Under the pieces are notes generated by a model. The model was given only the letters and a program-made list of their open reading frames with translations, had not been told where the DNA came from and searched no databases. Positions 9,901 to 21,353 of a stretch of 64,000 nt of DNA are shown one piece after another. The DNA lies in the NCBI GenBank assembly GCA_026770025.1, contig JAMXDE010000031.1, positions 558,001 to 622,000 on the forward strand, given 5' to 3'. The position numbers were made by a program, and so were the translations under genes. This stretch comes from Craspedostauros australis (Eukaryota > Bacillariophyta > Bacillariophyceae > Mastogloiales > Achnanthaceae). The stretch's first letter is position 1; each line of letters opens with the position of its first letter.

Positions 9901-11627
9901 CCGTCTGCGTCCTTGCGCGATATCTCGGTGTGGCCAACGATCACCATTTCCTCCAGCATGTCCTCAGTCTCTTGCACGGCAAGGCCACGAATCAACCTGG
10001 ACAAGACCTTCTTGTAGTGGACGGGGATCAAGCAGCAGACATCATGCATGAGGAGATTCATGCCGCGGCCGTCCTCACGGAATTTGGTCGCAACCTGCAC
10101 GTTGCACCAGTTGAGATCCATGGCATCCATTTGCATGTCTCTGTCGCGGCGCGACCCCATCCCCTTGGTGGTCGTGTCGACGCTGACCAGGACGAACGAG
10201 ACCTGCTGATGGTTGTGCTGGTTGACCTCGGTGCTGATTTCGGACAAGAGCTGCGCCCTGGCCTCGGCCTTGCACAGCGGCGCCCACGCTGCTATGTACT
10301 GGCGGTGATTGAGAAAAGTGTTGGGCAACGGCTTTCGCTTCGGGAGCTTTTCATCCTTCTCCTCCTCCGACATGTTCTGGTGCTCGATCTGCGTTGCCAG
10401 ATCCGCCGCGAAGTTCCAGTCGCGGATGCTCTTCCAGAAGTCCTCTGGCGAGATCTTGACGGGGATGTTCATGTAGCCTGGCAGATCAGAATGCTTCTGG
10501 TATCCGAACTGGCCTCCAGCGACACCACTCCCACCCTGTGTCGGTCTGTTGTTTGCAGCGGCCTTCATCATATCAATAAGACTGCTCGTCTTCTTCAGTC
10601 CTGGCGTTGGGTTGGCTCTCGCGATCGCAGTGTTCGGTGTTATTGAAGCATGTGTTGACGATGCCATCGAAGAGAGCGCAGGTGATGTTGACCGTGACCC
10701 TCCACCTGCTCTTGGTATTGGTGCTGATGACGACGACGACGATGATGCTGCAGCTCTGTTCTTTCTAGGTAGTTTGGGAATGGCTGGGACTTTCCGAACG
10801 GAGGGTCTGCGATGTGGATCAGTGGTCACTGACATTGCTGACTCTGTCTTCATTCGGCTAGTGTTTGTGTTTGTGTTCGAGTTGCCGTTCATGCTTGACT
10901 GCGCCGATGATCGAGCATGGTCACCGGCCTCGTTCTTTCGTTTCTTTCTACCAATTTGGAAGGCCGGCTTCTTGCTTTGACCAGCACGTCTCCTGCGGTC
11001 AAAGGGGCTGACACTCATGATTGCGTTGGCATTCGAGCCTGATGCGACATTGGGTCTTCGACCTTCCGCATTCACCACATCCACGATCATCACATCATCG
11101 TCGCCGTCGTCTCTGCCATCATTGGTGATACTGCTATTGGCATTGGTGTGGATGGCGGTTCCGTCTTCTTCGTCGCTGCTGGTCAGATCAATGACGCCAT
11201 TACCATTGCCATTGCCATTACCATGACCATTGATATTGGCCTGACTTGGCTTGGAACCGGCTGATTGCGCGTTGCTCATCGTTCCTTTGCCGGTGACGCA
11301 TGCCAAATGCTGAGACAGCAACATCGCCCTCGGTCTTTTGCGCGCGATGCTTGGCGCTTTCGCGGCTTTCGGTCCAGGCGCTGCTCGTACCAGCGACGGC
11401 AAGGGTGCCGAAGAGATGCCTTCCCGCGATCTTGCTTCAGGTCTCTTTCTACCAGCTCCTGCAGTGCGGCCGCGGTTCGGTGCGGATGCAGAACCTGCCG
11501 CCGACGCCGAACCAGTCTCGTTTGCCCGTCGGTGAGCCGCAGCAAGACGCCGCTGTCTGGCCAGCACGTCCTGCTCCTTTGAGCTTTTCATCCCCATCCC
11601 GCCTCTGCGGCCATGGTTGGGATACAT
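6910..11627 (-). CDS. SEN1: Sen1/senataxin-type superfamily 1 RNA/DNA helicase, four exons
   Basis: Exons, in transcript order: 11627-9534, 9235-9217, 8922-7739, 7470-6910. Phases agree and give about 1,285 residues. The first roughly 400 residues are Ser/Asn/Gly-rich and basic. A Sen1-like insert domain follows, then the helicase core: Walker A GPPGSGKTTT, motif II VVVDEAAQS, motif III GDPQQLPATV, motif IV LNEQYRMHP, motif V FQGREANIVIFSA, and motif VI MNVALTRAKHFLF. Sen1 proteins unwind RNA:DNA hybrids and help end non-coding transcription in the nucleus; the same role is inferred here. UPF1 is a relative, but there is no Cys/His zinc domain. The introns are 298, 294 and 268 bases with GT-AG ends. 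A 19-base exon carries the P-loop. Confidence 0.9.
9217..9235 (-). other. 19-base microexon encoding the helicase P-loop
   Basis: Exon 2 of the Sen1-like gene. It is bounded by TGACAG upstream and GTAAGT downstream, starts in phase 0 and ends after one base of a Lys codon. It encodes GPPGSG and part of the catalytic Lys. The preceding exon ends in ...GFTLIK and the next begins ...TTTLVAVLN, so only inclusion of this exon builds a complete Walker A motif. Confidence 0.85.
9491..9520. repeat. CA/TA dinucleotide microsatellite in helicase intron 1
   Basis: An imperfect (CA)n and TA run lies within the first intron of the helicase gene, just inside the donor site at 9533. Confidence 0.85.
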
Positions 11628-12922
11628 GCTCTCAAGAGGGCTCTCCTTGAAGGCGTGTAGTGTGTATGGATGTATGTATATATGGATGGCGGTGGGATCA
11701 ATTGCGAGTCAATTGCAAGTCACCACGCTGTCTCTCTCTCTCTCTCTCTGTCTTCAGTGGGCCCTGATTGTTGTCAACGAACAGGAGTGTTTGATGAATG
11801 CTTGATGGCCACTGTGGTCATCAACTCCATCAAACGAACCTTGCCTGACTTCCCAATCCAGTTGTATTTGGTGGGAGTTCATAGAGCGGATGGTATGCGC
11901 AAAGAAGGAATTGGTCACATCACACACAACACTGACAGATGTACACGATGTGTGCCACTATCTCCCTCCATGACACGCTTTTTCGGCCAATGCCAAACAC
12001 AAACACAAACACAAACACAACACAGAGCAACACGAACAAATGTGCACAAACTCGCGCAAAGTTTCAAACCGACAACGTGGGACTCATTCGGTTTTCTTCC
12101 ACGCACCGGATAGAAACTCAAACAAAATGATACTAACACATAGATACTAGTAGTATCGATTGGAGGGATCGAGAAATCTTGGTATACCACGACTGCGCGC
12201 AAGCACATTTTATCAGTCGGACTAACATGCGTGTGTGTGGCATCGCACCACATGCATGGATGCGTTGTGTCGACTTTGTGATATTTATTTAGTCATACAA
12301 ACATGCGGGGTACTAATACTGAGCGCGGTTTTGCGAGATTCAGATTTCTCTCCACTCTTGTAAACATTGCAGAAAGAGGCGCGCCCGCCTCGCGCCCTCC
12401 AAGCGCGACATGTTGACGAAGGCGGAAGCGCCACAATCCGACCGAAGCCGTCACACAACCGTTGGTGTTCAGAAAACGAAACGGGAAATAATTCAGAATC
12501 AAAAACAACGTGGAGTGATCGGCACAACAGGAACATCTCTCTCTCTCTCCGACCTGGATCTGCGCGCTGGAGGGCTGCATTCCGAGGCAAGGATAACTCT
12601 GCCCTTCCCTCCAAAAGCGAAAGGAGATTGGCTGGAGCTGGCTCCCTCAAGCGAAGTGAAGTGTAGTGAACTGAATTGAATTGAATTGAAACAACAGCAA
12701 CAGAGACGACGTTAACGCCATAGTGATCATCATTGGCAACGGCAACAACAAATGCACAGTCCAGAACACATCAATCACAACAAGCAATCGATCAATCGAT
12801 CAATCGGTCGATCAAGGAAGTGAAGAGACGGCAGAGAACCTCGACGTGAAGACACCAAACGCCTCTCCCATCATCATTACCATCATCATTACCATTGCCA
12901 CAACAGCAGCAACAGCAACAAC
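11628..12922. other. Divergent intergenic region with CT and CAAACA repeats
   Basis: This separates the helicase (minus) from the armadillo-like gene (plus). It holds a (TC)n tract at about 11731-11749, a hexamer repeat (ACAAAC units) at 11994-12022, and another (CT)n tract near 12537-12551. No credible ORF was seen. The region next to the armadillo-like start is CAA-, CAT- and GA-rich, as in other leaders of this window. Confidence 0.5.
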
Positions 12923-14412
12923 ATGTCGGTCGTCCCCCTCCCCAATACAGCAGCAGCAGCAGCCACTGCCACGGAAAAACCAGCCATGACAAGCGCCATC
13001 ACTCCCAAGCAGAAGCGCAAATCCATCCACAAGGCGCCGCCCAGCTTCTTCGGCGTCGTTCTGCAGGCGCTCAACCCCAACACCTGCATGAGGGCCTGCA
13101 ACGGTGATGTGGATCAGATCATCACGGAGGAGGAAGTCCAGGTGGACAGCGTGCTGCCGGATCTGCTTGAGACCATCAGCAACAACGGCGAGCAGGCAGA
13201 GCAGGTGCTGGCACTGGAGGATCTGCACAAGTTGGTGGATAAGAATCACTCGCAGAACAGGTGCGTCAGGTTGTGATGCTATGTGATGCTATGATATGTT
13301 ATGTTATTATGTTGCGCTATATTATGTGATGTGATGTGTTGCACAACTACTATTATACATGTTGTGGAGTGCATCCATGTGGCTTCCATACTGCTTCCGT
13401 ACTCGTGGGTTCATATCTGTCCATGAACACATGCCCTGGGGGTGTAGCCAGAAGCAATTGCGCAATGGCCGGAGTAGCGGATGACCCAGAGAACAAATGC
13501 CCCATATGTGCCACCAGAGCAGAGCCATCATTGCCAACAATGGAAGCATCTCATTCCACCACATGTGACTGCAATCAACAGTGTCCTCACACCCATGCAC
13601 TCCACCGCTTCCCCCATCGTCACATGCAACACACTCCGCTCTGCCACTAATCGTACCTGCTCTACATCTACAGGATCCCAATTGTGTGCACTCGCAAGTG
13701 GAATGCAGTCAGAGTGCTGGCAAATTACATCTCGCAGACGGACAATCCGAAGGGACGGCGACAGGCCTGCCTCATCCTCAACAATCTCTCAATTCCATTC
13801 GACAACAAGGCCGCGATAATACTCGGAGAGGACAGCGAATTGCTTCTCACTGTCTTGCCCGACATCATCCGGAAGGGATATCCGGAAGCATACCTGTGCT
13901 GTGTCTGTCTCATGAACCTCAGTATCCTGGAGGACGCCAAAAAGCTCATGCTCACGCACGTGCCGTCCAAGACGTCCAACGCACGCAACGCTCTCGACAC
14001 ACAAACCTCCTTGCTATCCACCATGGAGATCATGATGAAGACCTACCGTCCCTTCCTCCTGTCTGACGTGGTGTCTGTCGAAGGCGAGGCGATCCGATGG
14101 GCGATAGGAATGTTCCGCAACCTCTGCACCAATTCACCAAACGCAGCCATCCTTGCGCAGACTGGAATCCCCAGCCTCGTCGCAGGATTCATCCGTGACT
14201 CGCCGCACCCGCTTTGCAAATGGAAGAGAGATTCGTTGGAGGATCTGGGTTTGGCATTGCTGGTCCAGCTGGTGCACTACCCGGCGTCGCTGCGATTCAT
14301 GAGGAAGCACCATCGTCAGATAAAGGACATTCTGTCGAAGATCGCAGGGAAGAAGGGGATCCATGGCATGCGGGCCACGATGGTGTCGAATCATGTCAAC
14401 GCGACCAACTGA
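12923..14412 (+). CDS. Armadillo-like helical repeat protein, two exons
   Basis: Exons 12923-13260 and 13674-14412; the split Arg codon (AG|G) joins in frame to give 358 residues. The 413-base intron has a GTGCGT donor and a CTACAG acceptor. After a low-complexity start, the protein has an acidic segment (ITEEEVQVDSVLPDLLE) and then alpha-helical repeats of armadillo character, for example LANYISQTDNPKGRRQACLI, then AIRWAIGMFRNLCTNSPNAA followed by a short ILAQTGIPSLVAG segment. Such repeats form a scaffold for protein binding. I do not recognise a named family; it may be specific to diatoms or stramenopiles. It is convergent with the membrane-protein gene downstream. Confidence 0.82.
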
Positions 14413-15341
14413 AGCGGTGGTCGCAGCTACTGGCATCCTGCCGTTATCCGTGCGGAATTGCCGAAGAGAGAGAGAGAGATCTTGACGAATCCATGCATCT
14501 GTGTACGCAAAGATGTGGTCATGGTTGATGGAGGCACAACCATGGGTGCAGTGATGGCTGCTGCTGCTGCTGCCTCTTGAAGAACTCCGCGGGGGCCGCG
14601 CTACTATGCAGCCTGTATGCACGCCAAAGGTATGGTACAGGCATGTGGCATGATGTCGTATGGCGTTGGTTATCATGCGACACGGCCATCCTTCTACCAT
14701 GCTTCCATTGTGGACATGTTGGCAGCTATTATACTACACACGGTATGAAAGTCAACCGAGATGCAGCTTTGGAAAATGACGTGGTATGCCATGACCCAAC
14801 CATGATACGCACAACCGGCTACGCTACGAGTATGCTTCGCTACACCTCAGTGTCCGCCCGACACTAGGAGAGCGCGTCCAAAGGTGCCAGGTGCACACAT
14901 GTTGCCAGGGGAGACGATCAGCATCATGCACAGATGGTAACATTATTGTAATGAATTGTATTGGGGAACAAGCGCAACGTCAGAACGTCATCATCATGTG
15001 CCGACCATACATGGGGGGGAGACTAGCATGTATCCATGTTCATATTTGTTGGACGCCTCCTTCGCATCAACAGCAACGCACTCAATTTAGAGAAGTCTCT
15101 CTCTCTCTCGAGAGGGAGGGAGAGAGAGAACGGATAAAATAACAGTACGCTCTTGTTATCGCTATTAGACTCAAGTAATCGATAGGTGCAACACATCTCA
15201 TGCCCACCACCACCTTGCATCCAATGCATCGTGTGGGATCAACTCTTGATCTGCCGAGCCAAAATATCGTCTCTGGCTCCATTCATGAACTCCGAACGCA
15301 ACAATGGCGATAGCGACGGCAACAATCACAACCGACGATCT
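14413..15341. other. Convergent intergenic region, no gene seen
   Basis: This is the 3' flank of two convergent genes. It contains only short overlapping ORFs and a GA/CT inverted repeat at 15096-15129. A short (GA)n tract lies near 14466-14479. Confidence 0.45.
15096..15129. repeat. CT/GA inverted repeat (potential hairpin)
   Basis: A (TC)n run of about 14 bases passes through CGAGAGGGAGGG into a (GA)n run, so the two arms can pair almost fully. It lies about 210 bases beyond the stop codon of the membrane-protein gene on the minus strand, between two convergent genes, where it could form a hairpin in either transcript. Confidence 0.7.
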
Positions 15342-18031
15342 CTAATCTTCATGCTGTGGCGTGGAAAGTCCTTCCTCCACCTCTCGCAAACGAACTTCCT
15401 CCTCCTGCCGATGCATCATGTTGCCGCCTGGTCCTGCCAGATCTCCCAACGAATTGCGTTCTTCCTCGCGTGCCATGGCCAGCATGCGGAACCATTGGTT
15501 GGAGCTGGTGGATGGCACCACGCTCCTGCTGTTGGTGCCGATGCGAGATTCCATGTCGTACAGGCCGGCCATGATGCTCGCACCTCGGAAATTGCCCTTG
15601 TGAAGCAGGCGTTGGATGGCATTCTGTTTGCTGACCGCGGAATCCGTCGTGTCCGTGGATGGCGCCATCTGCAGGAAGGAATTGTCGAAACCGCTGCGCG
15701 CGGTCGACGATCTCACAGCTGGCACCAAAGCCGTGCTGGAGGGCGCCGCCATGGAGCCATCGTCCATCTTCTGCTTCAGGCGGTCGGCGTAGTAGCTCAC
15801 CAGAGCCCAGTCTCCCAAATGAACGGCGCGGTTCATTTGAACTTCGAGGGACTCATCAGCCTCGCCGGCTGGTGCGACCGGCGCGGCGGTCATACCTCTT
15901 TGGTATTCCGGGTTGTGCTCGACTTCGTTGGACAGGGAGGAGATGCGGTTCCAATCGCCCACCTCGAGAGCATCATCCAATTCGCTTCTCAAGCTGTCGA
16001 GAGTTCGAGTGCGTTCGATGCCTGGGACCGCCGATCGGCCTTCGAATTCCTGTCGTGTCGGAGATGATGGGTACGCAAAGCCGCGAGACTGCTGATACTG
16101 CTGGTTCTGGTAGCGGTTTTCGTAGGAGCCATCGGCGTGGCTGTTGATGGTGGACAGTGTGCGGTTCTCGTCAAGGGATGCAGTGTCATCGCAGTCTGTC
16201 ATCGAGGCTGTGTGAGCCTGCGAGAGGCCAAAGAGGTTGTTTGCACCGTTTCCGGTTGCGCCGGAGTTCTTGGCCTTGCTACTGTTGGCTGCGCCGCTTT
16301 CGCCAGCGTACAAGGCTGATGTGACTGCGATGCTGGTCCAGTCGGCGCCGGCGACGAACGCGTCCAGTGTTCTGGCACGCTGCTTGTCAGCCTTGCTGAG
16401 GTTGGCACGGGCCGTGCTGCTGGAATGGTCGACGTTGAATTGATCACGTCCCGCTGTCGACACTGTGCTGAGGTCTTCACGCTCGGCAAGTACGTGCGAC
16501 AGGTTGTAAACTTCATTCCAGTCGGCATGGTCGATGGCAAGCATCATGGATTGGACGGCGTCTCTTGTGCTGATGTGGGCGTTAGCCGCGAAGCGGTTGG
16601 TACCGAAGGACATGAACTTGGGGATTGACGACGAGGATGCAGTCGATGATGTATCGCCTGTATCCACCAAGGCATCGAGGCCTGGCAAGAATCGCAGATC
16701 CGCTTCAGAGATGTCTTCTTCGATATCGCCGAGCTTCTTGTTCATGAGGCTTTCCTCATCACCATCACCGTCGTTGAGGGAGCGACGGCGCCAGAGGATT
16801 GCAAGGCAGCAACAGAGAAGGCACATGGATGCTCCTGCCACAGCGACAACACCAACTCGTGTACTGATCAGTTCGCTGTCGGAGTTTCCGTCGTCACCAG
16901 CTGGAGTGGGGTCTCCAGTTCGGCCAGTGGTGTCAGGGGTGTCAGTGCCTGAATCATCTCCACCTGTGTCCGAACCCGAAGAACCAGTATCTCCATTGGA
17001 GGTGTCGGTACCGCCGTCAGTGCCACTGTCGCTGTCGGTGCCACTGCCACTGTCAGTTCCTGTGTTATCAGTGGGAGAAACGAAGGAATCGTTGGTGCTG
17101 TCGTTCGTTGGGTTCGTTGGACTTGTCGGATTAGTGTTGGGGCTTCCAGCTGGGCTGTCATTGGGGGTACCAGCAGGGCTATCAGCAGGGCTACCGTTTG
17201 GAGTGCTGCCCGTTCCGTCTGTTGTGGATCCATTTGGTGCAGCGGCCGGCGCGATAGTTGGTACGTTGGTTGGTGAGGATGTGATGGAACCATCGGCTGC
17301 AACCACTGGGTCCTTGGTGGGTGCTGGGGTTGGCGATGATGTGCTTGGGCGAGAGGTTGGTGCTGGAGTTTCTGCCACTGCGCAAGTCGAGAGGAGGTGC
17401 GTGGGAATGGAAGGTGAGTTGCGATGCTGGTTGAAGAAATCGCACAGAGCATACACCAATGCAGTGCACTTGGGTACAATCACACCGAATACAACATGTC
17501 ATATTGAGATGTAGAGCACAGCAGAAAACAACAAAGTAGAGCAGCAGAGTGGTACTTACGGAGTACGAATGGAGACAGATCGACGCAGAGCATTTCGATC
17601 TGCTCTTCGAGGTTTTCACTGCCGACAATGTATCCGAAGGCGGCTCCGAAGTTGTTCAATGTTATCAATCCGTTGAGGCATTGCATCCGCTCCTGCTCGC
17701 CTGCTGATTTCGGGCAGACACCCTGCGAGAAGGCCAGCTGCACCTGAGTCGGCAAGGCGGGGAAGTTGGGCGGTGGGCACTGATGGCCGGGAAGAGCTGG
17801 CTTCGTGAAGGTGTTGCAGTAGTTCACGAATTCGGTAGCAAACTCCTGCTGGGTGATGGTGCCGTCAGCCTTCTTTTCATCGCTGAGCATGGAGGTGGTG
17901 CACGAAGTCATGAAGGTGCTTTGAGCTCCTGAGAATGTCTGGCCATCGCTTGTCGTGTATCCGTTGGCGGCCACGGCAAGCATGGACAGGATGGCAGTGG
18001 CGAGGCCCACGGCGTTGGCTGTGCGAGTCAT
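15342..18031 (-). CDS. Secreted-domain, single-pass membrane protein with Pro/Thr linker and repeat-bearing tail
   Basis: Exons 18031-17560 and 17377-15342; phase 1 joins CTC C|TG GCA, giving 835 residues. An N-terminal signal peptide (TAILSMLAVAANG) is followed by a Cys-containing domain with an EF-hand-like segment (SDEKKADGTITQQEF) and the ending CPPPNFPALP...CPKSAG. A long extracellular linker rich in Pro, Thr, Ser, Asp and Gly (PTPAPT; SGTDSDSGTD) leads to a transmembrane helix near residues 330-352 (VAVAGASMCLLCCCLAILW). The cytosolic tail of about 480 residues carries around five copies of a helix-pair motif centred on (G/A)DW. Pro/Thr linkers are common in diatom surface proteins; a wall or adhesion-sensing role is only inference. 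Confidence 0.85.
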
Positions 18032-19056
18032 CGTTCCTTATCTGTATTCTGGTATGGTACGCCTCTTCGTACTCGAGTATGGAGTAGAGTATGTCTGGTT
18101 GTAAGGGTTATTTCGGTTGATGTTCCGGCTTCTTCCTTGCTTTTTTCATTTTGTGAGCTGATGGATGGAGTTGGTGGAGAGCATCGTGCAGCATTGGCAG
18201 TGCAGGGCAAACCAGAGGAGAGGCTTCATTCTTGTTTCGGCGTTTGTAAACGATCAGCCTGGCACACTAGTGCGCACCGCCAAGTTCGATCCGCATGAGG
18301 TGCATCTCCATCTCATCTCATCTCTCGCCTCACATATCATCCGCATCAACTCCTCCGCTTTGAATCACGTCAAACTCCACAAAACAATCCTCCGCTTTGT
18401 CGAGAGAAATGTGAAGCGAGATTGGTTTTTGGCGTCGAGGTTGCAAAATGTGACTCCTGATCTTGCGGGAGCGGATGTCACATAGGCAGTATATCGTATT
18501 CATGACTTAATACATTGATACGTATTCTTGTGGATTGGCCACTTTGTTTGGTCCAAAGGGACTTAGCAACTCGTGTCGCATCACCGAAACCTGTGACATC
18601 AAGTTCCGACCGTTGAGTTATTCCTTCAGGAACTTGTGGAGCTTTACGAAAGGCACAAATGGTCAAAGGGGTCGAAGATCGAAATGGTTAGTCACGAACG
18701 ATTGAGACCCGCTTATGACGCGTCCATCAAAAAGTAAGCCAAGGAAATCTGCCGCGAAGTCTGGAGATGTTGGCGCATCCTTCGTCAACACATCAACAGA
18801 GAGAGGTGGGTGAGAGAGAGTGGATGAGAGCGCTTCATGTGACCTGCTTCGAGCTGCTCCGCCGCGTTTGACACTCATGATAGTTGTAGAGTGCAATCCA
18901 GGAGAGAGAGAGAGAGATCGGTTGTTGCAAAGTCGTACGAGAGAAAGGAACGACGAAGCAAACGCGCAAGAGCAGAATAGCAGATCTGCAAACGTGAAGT
19001 TTGACATCAGCATCAGACATCGACAGAGCATCCGCAGATACCAAGACGAGGAGAGC
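18032..19056. other. Divergent intergenic region
   Basis: Contains TACTCGAGTATG-like inverted sequence near 18068-18090 and a (GA)n tract at about 18900-18919. Short ORFs are not convincing. From 18880 to 19056 the plus strand has no ATG, as expected for a leader of the small ORF that follows. Confidence 0.4.
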
Positions 19057-19347
19057 ATGACGATGAGGTCCCTGATTAGCATTCAGAGACTATCGAGAAG
19101 GGCGCTGGGACGATGTAGCGTTCGATCGCTGTCGTGTGCCTGGAATGGATCAGCAATCGGGATCGATGAGGGATCTGCCTCGCAGGGCGCGCAGAGCAGC
19201 TCGAGAAGCTATGGGAGCTTGCCGTTTGATTTCGATGGCAGCATAGCAAGGACAAGTACCCTCGTTGACAACACAGGGTCTTCTGTAGCGACGACGCTTG
19301 GCTTCTTGCCTGAGATCTGCATTGAAGAAGACGATGATGGTGGGTAA
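19057..19347 (+). CDS. Small hypothetical protein with possible organelle-targeting N-terminus
   Basis: A 96-codon ORF starts at the first ATG after about 175 ATG-free bases. The N-terminus (MTMRSLISIQRLSRRALGR) is basic, Ser-rich and free of acidic residues, like a mitochondrial presequence, and the C-terminus is acidic (ICIEEDDDGG). The final codons GGT GGG TAA could alternatively be a splice donor (GG|GTAACA), in which case more exons would follow; none was found. There is no recognisable domain. It may not be a real gene. Confidence 0.35.
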   Translation: MTMRSLISIQRLSRRALGRCSVRSLSCAWNGSAIGIDEGSASQGAQSSSRSYGSLPFDFDGSIARTSTLVDNTGSSVATTLGFLPEICIEEDDDGG

Positions 19348-20576
19348 CACTCTGCTCGTACAATAGTCCATACCATACTATAGAATGCAACAACATCCAC
19401 ATGAAATGCTATATCTGTTTCTATACATAGACGGAGAGACGATACTGTTCTCGGAATGAATCTCTTCCGCACCAGACGCTTTTGCTTATGTAGATGACAT
19501 GAAAGCAGGTTGCTTGCTATAGACGTATAATAGTTCTAGTTGTGATTCAATTGAGAGATCTACTCTCTTGTATTTGCGCACATTGTGTTTATTGCCGTCG
19601 CGTCGGGAGGCGATGGCTGTCAGTGTTGTTGGCATTGTTGGTACCGTGGGTGGCAGGAAGGAAGCCAGCATGCAAGCGAAAGATTGAACGAGTGGCAGTA
19701 TGAAGTGAGAGAGAAGTTCGACGTGTGCGCGTTGGAGTGAGACAACAGATAGGATCTCCAAGAACTCCCACTGGTGATGTGCAACTACTTTCAGCGGCAA
19801 GGTGCACAGCGCGTTGATCTCTCAGAAGGAAGTCAGCAGGTTTTTTCAACATGGTTGATTCTGCAAAAATATAATGTAGATATCCCTTTCTTTCCTCACC
19901 GAGATCATTGTGCATGATGCGTCGCGCAGCAGGCCTCTCTGTTGATGATACTGTCCACATGCTCTTTGCCACGCAACTGAAGTGACACAACTACTCACAT
20001 TGAGGGCGGAGAATTCAATGGCGACGTTCTCCTTTCTCTCTCTCTCTATTTCTTTCTCATTTCGTCTCGTTGCGCCCATTTCCTTCCATCGCATCGCATC
20101 GCATTGCGTCTCATGCATGACCTTGCCAAGTCGTGATGACGAATTATCTTTGTGCACAGCATGCGTCGATGATGGAGAAAGGATCCGGAGACGGGAGTGT
20201 GTTTGGATGTGCATATTATATGTTGAAGCGTTTTATGGTACAGAGAGTCGGAGCGGTAATTAACTGTCCAGCAACAAGTGAGCAATGGTTGTTCATGTAC
20301 AAATGCAAGCGCAAATGCAAGTCCAAGTTGATAGGCACACGTCATTGCTCTTGGGAGATGCCAACACCAGCCGCAGCAAACGGATGGAATACTCGTACAG
20401 TTGCAGCAAGGAAGACACTCCAGAGTGTTTGCAAGGTCGCTTTTCGTGTAAACTTGACAGAGCACCATCACATACCATGTCCCGGCATGCCAAGCCATTA
20501 TTCTTCGCATCGGATGCTCCCATATGCAGACTCAGCCAAGGCACAGAGAGCAGTCGCAGTATAGTAGAGTACTTAC
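19348..20576. other. Unresolved region, possible downstream exons of a minus-strand gene
   Basis: On the minus strand, an acceptor ...CACTTCAG near 19985 continues the phase of the exon at 20577-20812 into an open frame (CVAKSMWTVSSTERPAAR). A 39-base GTGAGG...TTGCAG segment downstream could be a tiny intron or in-frame coding. None of this resembles a family I know, so it is offered only as a possible gene model. The rest looks non-coding. Confidence 0.25.
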
Positions 20577-20812
20577 GTTCCGTCATCGTCGTCATCAAAA
20601 TCGAAAGCGGTCGGGACGATCGGTGGCTCGTACGCGGCCACCAGCCCAGGTCGCGTTGATAGTGTGCTGAAGGACCGGATCGCTGTCGTTCGTCTCGTGC
20701 TGGCGCTGTATTGATGATTGCAGGAGCGTGATGATGATCTTGTGCTGCTCGTGGTGGCTCGCGTTCTGCCCGCTCTGCCTATCTGCCTTGCGAATGCTCT
20801 GGATGTTCTCAT
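20577..20812 (-). CDS. Candidate first exon of a mitochondrion-targeted hypothetical protein
   Basis: The exon runs from an ATG at 20812-20810 to a consensus donor (GGAAC|GTAAGT) at 20577/20576 and ends in phase 2. It encodes 78 complete residues: a very basic, Ser/Thr/Arg-rich stretch (MRTSRAFARQIGRAGR) typical of a mitochondrial transit peptide, then VAAYEPPIVPTAFDFDDDDDG. The strong donor supports a spliced gene whose remaining exons lie at lower coordinates, probably ending near 19500-19990, but they could not be assigned with confidence. Function is unknown. Confidence 0.45.
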
Positions 20813-21353
20813 GGTGGTCGACTCGAATGCGTGGTGCGATGCGATGCTCAGGCGTCTTCCGTTTCCTTGTGAAGTTGTTCAGTTACCTCCTTGATCATTC
20901 GGTTGTTTGTGATGTTGTGCGCAAAAAGGTTGTCTGTCTCCTCTTCCTCCTTTTCTGTTGATGTGAAGCCTCTCTCTGCGCCAAGAGATGAGAGATGATG
21001 TGCTGCGATCTTTCGAAGAGAGAGAACGTGAGGTGGTTGGTGTTTGAGGTTGGGGAATTCAAGCACAATCGACCAATCGTGATAAACTGATGGATACTAA
21101 AACCAAACAAAAACCGCAACAAAATCGACAAGGATTGCAATCATCACAAACGCAAGACCAACACAAGAAAGCCATCCTCTGAAGACCAATCACATCAAGG
21201 TTCCACCCGACATTGTATCTGGTAGTCTTGGTGATTGGATCACAGCACTTGCACTTCGAGTAGCTGGTACAACACGACAGCATAGTGCGAGTCCAAAGGA
21301 CAAGGAAGGAGCAATCGCAGGCTGCTGACAAGAGAGGATAGATAGCACGAAAG
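20813..21353. other. Divergent intergenic region upstream of the ABCF gene
   Basis: No gene was seen. The 260 bases before the ABCF start contain no ATG and are rich in CAA and ACA, like other leaders here. Confidence 0.45.
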
